Assembly (NCBI RefSeq): GCF_003837865.1
Contig: NZ_RQIS01000014.1
Span: forward strand, 62,001 to 126,000
Source: Paraburkholderia dinghuensis
GTDB lineage: Bacteria; Pseudomonadota; Gammaproteobacteria; Burkholderiales; Burkholderiaceae
DNA length: 64,000 nucleotides
Reading direction: 5' to 3'
The notes under the pieces are model-generated. The model saw nothing but the letters and a program-made list of their open reading frames with translations. It had not been told where the DNA came from and searched no databases. The first letter of the stretch is position 1; each line of letters opens with the position of its first letter. Positions 51,653 to 61,600 of this stretch are shown piece by piece. The position numbers and the translations under genes were made by a program.

Positions 51653-52672
51653 TCAGTTCTGGCTGAGCGTGAGCGAAAGGAGGCGCGCGGTAATGTCGAC
51701 GATGGGAATCACACGGTTGTACGCCATGCGCGTCGGGCCGATCACGCCGAGCGTGCCCACGATCTTGCCGTTGACTTCATACGGCGCCGTGACAACGCTC
51801 ATTTCCTCGATCGGCACGAGATTCGACTCGCCGCCAATGAAAATCTGGACGCCCTGCGCGTGGCTCGATACGTCGAGTAACTGCAGCAGGCTCGTTTTCT
51901 GGTCGAACACGTCGAAGAGACGGCGAAGCCGCGCCATGTCCGAGGAAAGATCGGCCACTTCCAGCAGATTACGCTCGCCGGAGATGAGGACGGTCTCGCC
52001 GGTGTCGGTTTCGTCGGTGCTCGCGGTCACCGCCGCGTGCATGAGCGTGGTCATGTCACCGCGCAGCGCGTCGATTTCGTCGCGCAGGCGCTGGCGCACT
52101 TCGTCGAACGAGAGGCCCGCGAAATGCGCGTTGATGTAGTTCGAGGCTTCGACCAGTTCCGACGGCGCGAAGTCGCGCTGCGTCGCCATGATGCGGTTTT
52201 GCACGTCGCCTTCCGGCGTCACGATGATAAGCAGGATGCGCTTGTCCGACAGGCGCATGAACTCGATCTGCTTGAACACGTGGCTGCGTCGCGGTGTCAT
52301 CACCACGCCCGCGAACTGCGTGAGATTCGAGAGCACGCTCGCCGCGGCCGCCACAACTTTTTGCGGCTCGCCCGGGCGCAGCGTCGTCTTGATGACACGC
52401 GTGACGGCTTCTTCATCGGCCGCGTGCTCGACGGTGAGCATCGTATCGACGAACAAACGGTAGCCGCGCGGCGTAGGTATACGCCCCGCCGACGTGTGCG
52501 GGCTGGACACCAGCCCCAGCTCCTCGAGATCCGACATGACATTGCGGATCGTCGCCGGGCTCAACTCAAGACCGGAATAGCGCGAAAGCGTGCGCGACCC
52601 GACCGGCTGACCTTCGGCGATGTAGCGCTCGATCAGCGTCTTGAGGAGGGTTTGTGCGCGGGGATCTAGCAT
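51653..52672 (-). CDS. hrcA: Heat-inducible transcription repressor HrcA
   Basis: HrcA represses groE/dnaK-type genes through the CIRCE inverted repeat. The 339-residue protein has the N-terminal winged helix (LLKTLIERYIAEGQPVGSRT, LSPATIRNVMSDLEELGLV, SPHTSAGRIPTPRGYRLFV) and the C-terminal GAF-like dimer domain. No CIRCE repeat is visible before dnaK or grpE here, so its targets (for example groESL) are probably elsewhere. It is divergent from nadK. Confidence 0.96.
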   Translation of the reverse strand: MLDPRAQTLLKTLIERYIAEGQPVGSRTLSRYSGLELSPATIRNVMSDLEELGLVSSPHTSAGRIPTPRGYRLFVDTMLTVEHAADEEAVTRVIKTTLRPGEPQKVVAAAASVLSNLTQFAGVVMTPRRSHVFKQIEFMRLSDKRILLIIVTPEGDVQNRIMATQRDFAPSELVEASNYINAHFAGLSFDEVRQRLRDEIDALRGDMTTLMHAAVTASTDETDTGETVLISGERNLLEVADLSSDMARLRRLFDVFDQKTSLLQLLDVSSHAQGVQIFIGGESNLVPIEEMSVVTAPYEVNGKIVGTLGVIGPTRMAYNRVIPIVDITARLLSLTLSQN

Positions 52673-52905
52673 GAGGGAAAATTTTAGCCTAATGGCGCGA
52701 CGGCGGCGAGTGGACGCCCGGCCGCGCCGGGCGCCGCCGGAGCATCATCGCACGGCAGCTCGTCCGGACGCGACCGTAACGATTGTGACGCGCGAGGCGG
52801 TCATCACCACGTCACCGATTTTAACGGGAAATGCGCGAGGCGCCGCCGCCCGCCCGCGGGGGCCGCCAGGTTCTTTTCATGACCTGACTATGGTGTAATG
52901 CCGGC

Positions 52906-53817
52906 ATGCAGACCCAGAAGATTTACAGCCAGTTCAAGACCGTTGCGCTTGTCGGACGCAGCCAGACGCCGGGCATCGGCGAGCCGTTGATCGCGCTCGC
53001 GCAGACCATCTCGAAGCTCGGTCTAGCGGTGGTGTTCGAGGCGCAAACAGCCCAGGAAATCGGCGCAAGCGGCTATCCCGCGCTCCTTCCCGACGAAATC
53101 GGCACGCGCGCGGATGTCGCCGTCGTGCTCGGCGGCGACGGTACGATGCTCGGCATCGGCCGCCAGCTTGCGCCCTACGGTACACCGCTCATCGGCATCA
53201 ACCACGGGCGGCTCGGCTTCATCACCGATATTCCGTTCAAGGATATGCAGGAGGTCGTGCCGCAACTGCTCGCCGGCTCGTTCGAGCGCGAGGAGCGCAT
53301 GCTGCTGGAGTCGCGCATCATGCGCGACGGCGAGCCGATCTATCACGCAGTCGCGTTCAACGACGTCGTCGTGAACCGCAGCGGCTTCTCGGGCATGGCG
53401 GAGCTGCGCGTGAATGTCGACGGCCGCTTCATGTACAACCAGCGCTCGGACGGACTGATCGTATCGACGCCCACGGGGTCGACCGCCTACGCGCTCTCGT
53501 CGAACGGTCCGATCCTGCATCCGCAGCTCAAGGGCATCGTGCTCGTACCGATCGCACCGCACGCGCTCTCAAACCGCCCGATCGTGCTGCCGGACGACTG
53601 CAAGGTGAGCATCCAGATCGTCTCGGGCCGCGACGTCAACGTGAACTTCGACATGCAGTCGTTCACGTCGCTCGAACTCGGCGACGTGATCGAGGTGCGC
53701 CGCTCGCGCCATACCGTGACGGTCCTGCACCCGGTCGGCTACAGCTATTACGCGACGCTGCGCAAGAAGCTCCACTGGAACGAACATCCGTCGCTGCACG
53801 ACGACCCGGAAGACTGA
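52906..53817 (+). CDS. nadK: NAD kinase
   Basis: Phosphorylates NAD to NADP. The 303-residue protein has the GGDGT motif (VVLGGDGTMLGIGRQ), INHGRLGFITDIPF, and the NE/D-PTGSTAY pocket (DGLIVSTPTGSTAYALSS). It is the first gene of a rightward pair with recN (55 bases between). Confidence 0.97.
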   Translation: MQTQKIYSQFKTVALVGRSQTPGIGEPLIALAQTISKLGLAVVFEAQTAQEIGASGYPALLPDEIGTRADVAVVLGGDGTMLGIGRQLAPYGTPLIGINHGRLGFITDIPFKDMQEVVPQLLAGSFEREERMLLESRIMRDGEPIYHAVAFNDVVVNRSGFSGMAELRVNVDGRFMYNQRSDGLIVSTPTGSTAYALSSNGPILHPQLKGIVLVPIAPHALSNRPIVLPDDCKVSIQIVSGRDVNVNFDMQSFTSLELGDVIEVRRSRHTVTVLHPVGYSYYATLRKKLHWNEHPSLHDDPED

Positions 53818-53872
53818 CGCCGTCGCAACCCGAACGCCCATCCAACACGCCAGCAGCCAGACGCCAGGACCC

Positions 53873-55549
53873 ATGCTCCGTCATCTCTCGATTCGCGACT
53901 TCGTGATCGTCGCGGCGCTCGACCTCGAATTCGACAGCGGCTTTTCCGTCTTCTCCGGCGAAACCGGCGCGGGCAAATCCATTCTGATCGATGCGCTCGC
54001 GCTCACGCTCGGCGCGCGCGCGGATGCAGGCGTCGTGCGCACGGGCGAGACGCGCGCCGACGTCACGGCCGAATTCGACGTGCCGCCGCACGTCGCCGCC
54101 TGGCTCGACGAGCAGGCGCTCGCGAGCCCCGACGGCGACGGCGTCGTCATGCTGCGCCGCGTCGTGGATAGCGGCGGACGCTCGCGCGCGTTCATCAACG
54201 GCACGCCCGCCACGCTTGCGCAGTTGCGCGTAGTGGGCGAAATGCTCGTGGACATCCACGGCCAGCACGCGCACCAGTTGCTGATGCGGCCCGACGCACA
54301 GCGCGAACTCTTCGACACTCACGCGGGCCTCACGGATCTCGCTGCCGCCGTGACGCGCGCGTGGCGCACCACGCGAGACGCGCGCCACGCCGTCGAACAC
54401 GCGCTCTCGCGCGACCGTGAGTTGCAGCTCGAACGCGAACGGCTCGCATGGCAGCTCGCGGAACTCGACAAGCTCGCGCCACAGCCGGGCGAGTGGGAGG
54501 AAGTGAACGCCGAGCATCGGCGGCTCTCGCATTCGGCGAATCTGATCGATGGCGTGCAAGGCGCGCTCGCCGCGCTCTCCGAGTCGGACGAGGCAATGAT
54601 CTCGCATCTGAATTCGGTCGTTTCGAAGCTTCGCGATCTCGTGGAGATCGACCCGGAACTCGGCGACGCACTCGCCGCGCTCGAACCGGCTGCAATCCAG
54701 TTGCAGGAAGCCGCATACTCGCTCTCGCACTACGCGCAACGGCTGGAGCTTGATCCCGCGCGGCTTGCGCAGGTGGAGAAGCGCCTCGACGCTCTGCATT
54801 CGGCGGCGCGCAAGTTCCGTCTTCGGGCCGAGTCGCTGCCGGAAGAACACGCGGCGCGGCGCGCGCAACTCGCGACGCTCGACGCCGCCGCCGACCTCGA
54901 CGGCCTGCGTGCCGCAGCGGACCGCGCCCACGAGGCGTATCTCGTCGAAGCGAAGCAGCTCTCGAAGGCGCGCGAGAAGGCCGCGAAGGCACTCGGCGCG
55001 GCGGTAACGCAAGGCATGCAGGAACTCTCGATGCAGGGCGGCAGTTTCGAAGTCGCGCTGGTGCCGCTCACGAACGGTGCCGGCGGCGAAGGCGGCGGCG
55101 CGCATGGTCTGGAGCAGATCGAATTTCGCGTGGCGGGCCACGCGGGCGTGCCGTTGCGGCCGCTCGCGAAGATCGCCTCAGGCGGCGAACTCGCGCGGAT
55201 CAGCCTTGCCCTCGCCGTCATCGCAAGCGCCGCGAGCCCCACGCCGACGCTGATCTTCGACGAAGTCGACACCGGCATCGGCGGCGGCGTCGCGGAAGTG
55301 GTCGGCAGGTTGCTCCATCAACTCGGGCGCGAGCGTCAGGTGCTTTGCGTCACGCACCTGCCGCAGGTCGCGGCGCGCGGCGAGCATCACTTCCAGGTCT
55401 CGAAGGCAAGCGACGGAAACGGCGGCACGCTCTCGCTCGTCACGACGCTCGACAAACCCGGGCGCGTCGAGGAAGTCGCGCGCATGCTGGGCGGGCTCGA
55501 AATCACCGCCACGACGAGGCGTCACGCGAAGGAAATGCTGGCGGCGTGA
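53873..55549 (+). CDS. recN: DNA repair protein RecN
   Basis: This SMC-like ATPase holds broken DNA ends together in double-strand-break repair. The 558-residue protein has Walker A GETGAGKSILIDAL, a central coiled coil (about 150-390), the ABC signature KIASGGELARISLALAV and Walker B PTLIFDEVDTGIGG, followed by CVTHLPQVAARGEHHF. No LexA box is evident before it in this window. It is convergent with glnE. Confidence 0.96.
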   Translation: MLRHLSIRDFVIVAALDLEFDSGFSVFSGETGAGKSILIDALALTLGARADAGVVRTGETRADVTAEFDVPPHVAAWLDEQALASPDGDGVVMLRRVVDSGGRSRAFINGTPATLAQLRVVGEMLVDIHGQHAHQLLMRPDAQRELFDTHAGLTDLAAAVTRAWRTTRDARHAVEHALSRDRELQLERERLAWQLAELDKLAPQPGEWEEVNAEHRRLSHSANLIDGVQGALAALSESDEAMISHLNSVVSKLRDLVEIDPELGDALAALEPAAIQLQEAAYSLSHYAQRLELDPARLAQVEKRLDALHSAARKFRLRAESLPEEHAARRAQLATLDAAADLDGLRAAADRAHEAYLVEAKQLSKAREKAAKALGAAVTQGMQELSMQGGSFEVALVPLTNGAGGEGGGAHGLEQIEFRVAGHAGVPLRPLAKIASGGELARISLALAVIASAASPTPTLIFDEVDTGIGGGVAEVVGRLLHQLGRERQVLCVTHLPQVAARGEHHFQVSKASDGNGGTLSLVTTLDKPGRVEEVARMLGGLEITATTRRHAKEMLAA

Positions 55550-55598
55550 GCGCGATCCGCGCGACAACCGCGCGACAATGACACCCACGCCCGCGGCA

Positions 55599-58397
55599 TC
55601 AACCCCGGTCGCCGAACACCCGCTTCCACAGCGCCAGCACCGCATCGCGCTGCGCCTCGACACTCTCCGGCTCGACGCGCGCGACCTCCATGCCGTCGAG
55701 CCGCAAACGGTGCTGCAGCTTGCGATATAGCCGGTACGCCGAACCGATCGTTTCGGCCTCTTCTTCACCCATCAGTCCGAAGCGCGACACCTCGCGCAAC
55801 AGCGCGATGTTGCCCGTGTTGCGGATCAATTCGGGGTCCTGTGCAGCGTGCAGCAGCACCCAGTACTGCACCAGGAACTCGATGTCGACCATGCCGCCGC
55901 GGTCGTGCTTCAGATCGAAAAGCTCGGTGTGGTTGGGATGCCCGTCCTCCACACGCTGCCGCATCTCGACGATTTCCTTCGCGAGCGGCGCCGCATCGCG
56001 CGATGTCGTGAGCACCTGCACGCGGATCGCCTCGAACGAGTTGCCGATCGCTTCGTCACCGGCCGAAAACCGCGCGCGCGTCAGCGCCTGATGCTCCCAC
56101 ACCCACGCCGTGTTCGCCGCGTCGCCCTCGCGTAGCTGATAGCGGCGGAACGCGTCGAGATCGGTGACGAGCATCCCCGATTCGCCGTTGGGCCGCAGCC
56201 GCAGATCGATGTCGAACAGCGTGCCCGCGCCCGTCGCCGTGGTCAGCCACGTAATGAGGCGGCGCGCGAACAAGGCGTAGATCTCCGAAGCACGCTCGTC
56301 ATCGTCGTCGTAGAGGAAGATCAGGTCGAGATCCGATGCGTAACCGAGTTCCTTGCCGCCCAGCTTGCCATACGCGATCGCCGCGAATCGCGGCACTTCG
56401 CGGTGACGTTTCGGAAACTGCTGCCAGACCGCTTCGATGGTCACGTCGAGCACCGCGTCCGCGAGCGCTGAGAGCTGGTCGCTCACATGCTCGACGGTTA
56501 GCAGGCCCCCCAGATCGTTAAGCAGGATGCGGAACACTTCGGCCTGGTGCGCGTGGCGCAGCAGGTCCATCTGCTGCTCCACGTCCGCAGCCGCGGCGAG
56601 CCGCACGCGCAAGTGGTGCGAGAACTCGGGCCAGTCGAACGGTGTCGCGATGGCTTCGTCGTCGAGCAGTTCGTCGAGCAACTGAGGATGGCGGATCAGA
56701 TAGCCCGCTCCCCAGCGCGTCGCGCCCAGCACCTTCAGCACGCGGTTGAGCGCATCCGGGTATTCGGTGAGCAGCGCGAGGTAGGCCCCGCGCCGGCCCA
56801 CCGCATCGAGCAGGTCGAACATGCGCACGAGCGTGTCGCCGCGCCGCGCCCGGGGCTCCAGCGTCCGCGCGGCTTCGAGCGCGCGCTGCGCCACGCTGTC
56901 AAAACGCTGGCGGCTCTTCTCCGGCAGCCCCGCGTAGCGCGACGAGCGCCACATCCCGCGCAGCCTCGAAAGCAGCGGCGCTGGATCGTCGATGCCAAGC
57001 CCGCAAAGGCGTTCGTGCAGTTCCTCGTCGGTGCCGTCTTCCGCGAGCACCTCGCTCCACACGAGAGCGCCCGCTGCGTCATCGGACGCAGCGCCGCCGT
57101 CGCCGTTGGCCTTGTCGGCGAAGATCTGGTCGAACTGGCGCTCCACGACGTCGCGATGCGCGTCGAGTGTCGTCATTAGCGAGGCATAGTCGTCAAAGCC
57201 CATCGAGCCCGCCAGCGCCGCGCGTTCATCCGGATCGACCGGCATGGCATGCGTCTGAGCATCGTCGCGGTATTGCAGACGGTGTTCCAGTTCGCGCAGG
57301 AAGTTGTATGCGCGCGAGAGGTCTGTGCAGACCTCGTGGGCGATCAGCCCGCGCGCCGCCGCGTAACCCAGCACTGCAAGCGTCGGGCGCACGCGAAAAC
57401 CCGCGTCCTGGCCGCCGCGGATCAACTGGAACACCTGGGCGCTGAACTCGATCTCGCGGATGCCGCCGCGCCCGAGCTTGATGTCGTCTGCCTTGTCGGG
57501 GCGCATGTGGGCGCGGCGCTGCGCTTCCTGGCGGATCTGGACGTGCAGCGACCGGATCGCGCTGATGACGCCGAAGTCCAGGTAGCGGCGGTACACGAAC
57601 GGCTTCACGAGCGCATCGAGTTGCGAGGCGAGGCGCAGCCCGCTCTCGCTTTCCTCCTCCGAAACGAGCCGCCCCTTGATCCACGCATAGCGCTCCCACT
57701 CGCGGCCCTGCACGTAGAAATATTCTTCGAGCATGCCAAGGCTGCACACGAGCGGCCCCGAGTCGCCGTTCGGCCGCAGTCGCATGTCGACGCGAAACAC
57801 GAAGCCGTCCGCGGTCACATCGGAGAGCGCACCGATCAGGCGCTTACCCATGCGCGTGAAAAAGTCCTGCGCCGCGATGGGCGAGCGCTGGCCGCCCGTT
57901 GTTTCGCCGTCGTCCTCGTAGACGAAGATGAGGTCGATATCCGACGAAACGTTCAGTTCGCGCCCACCCAGCTTGCCCATGCCCACGACGCCGAGCGTGA
58001 GGCGCTCGCCGTTCGGCCCGCGCGGCTCGCCAAAAAGCGCTTCGAGGTCGGCGCTGAGGACCGCCAGCGCGCGCTGGATTGCGACTTCGGCGAGATCAGT
58101 CATCGTTCCGGTGATTTCGTCGACGTCGGCCGCGCGCGCGAGGTCGCGCTCCATGACTGCGCAGATCGTCTCGACGCGCAACTGGCGAAGCGCTTTCTTC
58201 AACTGCTCGTCGGTGAGCGGCACGCCAGGCACGCCGCCCGCCTGCGCACACAGCGCATCGAGGCGCGCAACGAGGCGCTCGCGCGTGAGCGGCTCGGCGG
58301 CCAGCGACCTGACCTGCTCTGCGAGATCGGAACGGGCCGCGTACGCGCGCGTCGCGTAGCGGGAATAGCTGGAACTGATAAGAGTCAGGTCGGTCAT
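55599..58397 (-). CDS. glnE: Bifunctional glutamine synthetase adenylyltransferase/deadenylase
   Basis: Adds and removes AMP on glutamine synthetase according to nitrogen status via PII. The 932-residue protein has two nucleotidyltransferase domains: the deadenylase half with GMGKLGGRELNVSSDIDLIFVYE and the adenylylase half with AYGKLGGKELGYASDLDLIFLYD, joined by a helical regulatory region, and the closing GlnD-like C-terminus. ATG at 58397 gives the family start; the longer frame to 58559 overlaps the yhdP promoter region. Confidence 0.96.
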   Translation of the reverse strand: MTDLTLISSSYSRYATRAYAARSDLAEQVRSLAAEPLTRERLVARLDALCAQAGGVPGVPLTDEQLKKALRQLRVETICAVMERDLARAADVDEITGTMTDLAEVAIQRALAVLSADLEALFGEPRGPNGERLTLGVVGMGKLGGRELNVSSDIDLIFVYEDDGETTGGQRSPIAAQDFFTRMGKRLIGALSDVTADGFVFRVDMRLRPNGDSGPLVCSLGMLEEYFYVQGREWERYAWIKGRLVSEEESESGLRLASQLDALVKPFVYRRYLDFGVISAIRSLHVQIRQEAQRRAHMRPDKADDIKLGRGGIREIEFSAQVFQLIRGGQDAGFRVRPTLAVLGYAAARGLIAHEVCTDLSRAYNFLRELEHRLQYRDDAQTHAMPVDPDERAALAGSMGFDDYASLMTTLDAHRDVVERQFDQIFADKANGDGGAASDDAAGALVWSEVLAEDGTDEELHERLCGLGIDDPAPLLSRLRGMWRSSRYAGLPEKSRQRFDSVAQRALEAARTLEPRARRGDTLVRMFDLLDAVGRRGAYLALLTEYPDALNRVLKVLGATRWGAGYLIRHPQLLDELLDDEAIATPFDWPEFSHHLRVRLAAAADVEQQMDLLRHAHQAEVFRILLNDLGGLLTVEHVSDQLSALADAVLDVTIEAVWQQFPKRHREVPRFAAIAYGKLGGKELGYASDLDLIFLYDDDDERASEIYALFARRLITWLTTATGAGTLFDIDLRLRPNGESGMLVTDLDAFRRYQLREGDAANTAWVWEHQALTRARFSAGDEAIGNSFEAIRVQVLTTSRDAAPLAKEIVEMRQRVEDGHPNHTELFDLKHDRGGMVDIEFLVQYWVLLHAAQDPELIRNTGNIALLREVSRFGLMGEEEAETIGSAYRLYRKLQHRLRLDGMEVARVEPESVEAQRDAVLALWKRVFGDRG

Positions 58398-58648
58398 GAA
58401 AGCGTGGCTCGCTGGGGCGCGGCGGCGGCGGCGTGCGTGTTGGCTGGCGTACCGGCCCGTTGGCCGGGGTCGATGCAAAATCACACAACTGCGCACGCAA
58501 ACGCACAAACGCGCAAACGCAGGCAAACTGCAGATGCGCAAGACGCGCGGCGCAGCCACCCAGTGATCTCCGGATGTCCGTCACCACGGCCCCATGTGAT
58601 ACATTTCGTGGTCAGAACGCAACGCTATCACACCGTACCCGCAGCAGC

Positions 58649-61600
58649 ATGTCCGAGCGAAACGATCCCGCCGGCCCGCATCAAACCGGACATGCCACCC
58701 GGGAGACCCCGGATGCGCCCGAGCACCACCATCCCGTGCTGCGCCACACGCTGCGCGTGCTGGCCGCCATTGCGCTCGTCCTCTATTTCATCGTCGCGGG
58801 GCTGCTGCTCGGACTGCGTTACGTCGTCCTGCCGCACATCGACCATTTCCGGCCTCGCATCGAAGCCGTCGTCTCCGACAAAATCCACGCCGAATTCCGT
58901 ATCGGCAAGCTCGGGCCGCACTGGCTCGATTTCCAGCCCGGCATCGACGTCACCGACCTCACGATCCGCGACCGCCACGGCGCCGTCGCGCTGAGGGTGC
59001 CGCACGCGACGGCGACGGTCTCGTGGCGCTCGCTTGTCACGTTCGAACTGCTGCTGTCGAGCGTGACCGTGGAGAAACCCGACGTGCTGATCGCACGCGA
59101 GGACGACGGCACACTCACCGTGGCGGGCGTGCCGGTGCCGACAGCCCACACGGGCAACGCAACGTTCACCACCTGGCTCATGCGCCAGCAGGCCATCGTG
59201 CTGCGCGGCGGCACGCTGCGCTGGCACGACGCGACGCGGGACGTGCCCGATCTCGCGCTCAACGACATCCGCCTCGCGATCCTCAACGACGGCTACGACC
59301 ACCGCGTCGCGCTACAGGCGCCGAGCGAGGGCACCGTGCTCCACGGACCGATCGACTTCCGCGCGCACTTCAGGCATGCACGCGATACGCCGGCCGGCAA
59401 GCCCGCCGACTGGAACGGCAACGCGTATCTCTCGACGGGCCCCGTCGATCTACCGACGCTCGCCGGTTACATCAAGATACCGATCGCAACCTATGCAGGC
59501 CGCATCGACAACGCGATCTGGGCGCACTTCGCGTCTGGCCACCTGCTCTCGGCGACCGGCGTGCTCGACGGCAGGGACATCGCGTTGCAGGTCCGCCCGA
59601 CGCAGCCGCGCCTCGACCTGCCCATCGCGCACTTCGCCTGGCGCGTGGGCGTGCAGCCCGACGACTACACGCTGCAACTGCGCGATTTCCACGCCGAACT
59701 CGGCCAGCCGCCGCTCGACGACGGCACGCCGCTTGTGCGAACGCTTGCGCTCACCACGCTCGACGGCCGCTTCCGGCAGCAAACGCTCCAGCATGGCCAG
59801 TTGATCAGCGTGGCGGGCGATCGCATCGACCTCGGCATACTTGCCGAATTCATGCGCGCGCTACCGCTGCCGGGCCGCGTGCTCAATGCGCTGGTGCGCT
59901 TCAATCCACAGGGCCTTGTCGCGAACTACGACCTGTCGCTCGAACGCGCGTCGCCCGAATCGGGCGAAGCCGCCTCGGAGCAGCGCGCGCCCATCGTCGA
60001 GCCGGTGACCCACTACCGCTTCAAGGGTGACCTTCAGGGAATCAGCCTGGCCGCTCAGGAGCCGGGGCCGGGTCTCACGCCGCGCGGCCACCCGCGCGCG
60101 GGCCTGCCTGGCTTCGAGAATCTCTGGGGCCACATCGACGCCGATGAAAGGCGCGGCACGTTCCAGCTGGACACGACGAAAGCCGCCGTGACGCTGCCAG
60201 GCGTATTCGACAATCCGCGCCTCACGTTCGACCGGCTCTTCGGCGCGGGCAAGTGGACGGTCGCGGACAAGCGCGAACCGGGCGAACTGCACAAAGCCTT
60301 CGTGGTCGATGTCTCGACGTTCGGCGTCCAGAACGAAGACGCTCGCGCGACGATGACGGCGCACTACTCAAACCCGGGCCACGGACGCGGCGCGCTCGAC
60401 CTGAAGGCCGACTTCGAGACGGCGCAGGTCAAGGCGATCCCGCGCTACCTGCCGACGGGCTTGCCCGAAAAGACCCGCACCTATCTTGGGCACGGCCTGC
60501 AGGGAGGCGTCTCGAAGGGCGCCACGATCGAGGTCCACGGCGACCTCACCCTGTTCCCCTACTCGCGCGCACCCGATGCGGGGCAGTTCCGCATCGTTGC
60601 ACCGTTCACACGCGGACGCTTCGACCCGACGCCGTTCCCGCCCCGCACGCTCAGGAACGGCTCACCGAACGTGTGGCCCGCATTCGACGATATCGACGGC
60701 GTGTTCACGCTCCACGAAAACAAGCTGCGCTTCGACGTCGCGCGAGGCCGCTATCGCGACTTCGTCCTGCGCGACGTGAATGGCCGCATCGACGACCTCG
60801 GCACCAAAGCGTCGGATCTCGTCATCACAGGCACCGGCCGCGGACCGCTCGCGGATCTGCTCGACTACGCGAACAACAGCTCGCTCGGCTACATGTCGAA
60901 GCACGCCGGGGAAAAGGTGCGCGCGCAAGGGCCCGCAACGCTTGCGCTCACACTGGACATCCCGCGCATACCCATGCCTAAGGTGCGCGCGGAAGGCACG
61001 ATCGGTTTCGAGAACAACATGCTTGCCGCCGACAACGTGCCGCCGGTATCGAATCTCACCGGGAAGGTCCACTTCGCCAACCACAGCGCGCAGGTCGAGC
61101 AACTGACGGCCCGCTTTCTCGGTGGTGCCCTGCGCGCCAGCGGCGCACTGCACCCGGATGGCCGCTATGCATTCGACGTCTCGGGCGATGTCGCCGTCGA
61201 TGCGGCGCGCGGGTTGAACCTGCGCGGCGCAGCAGCGGCCGCGCTCGGGCGCATGAGCGGCGCCGCGCCTTACGCGCTGAGCGTGAGCGGCAGGCAGGGG
61301 CATCTTCCGGACGTGAAGGCGAGTTCGGATCTGACCGACCTCGCACTCGACCTGCCCGCGCCGTTCGGCAAGCCCGCCGGGCAACCGATGCCGCTGCGCG
61401 CCGAACTGCAGCCGGGCACGGGCGATGGCACCGACGCCGGGAATCCGGCGGCGTTCCAGCACGCGGATGTGACGCTCGGGCCGCTGGTGGCGCGCTACGT
61501 GATGCGGCGCGTGCCGGGGCACGTGCCGGACGTGGTGCGCGGCGTGATCGCGATGAACCGTCCCGCGGAACTGCCATCGGAAGGCGTGATCGCGACCATC

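Noticed and set aside
52673..52905. CIRCE element for HrcA
   Set aside because: I looked for TTAGCACTC-N9-GAGTGCTAA-like repeats before hrcA, grpE and dnaK and found none.
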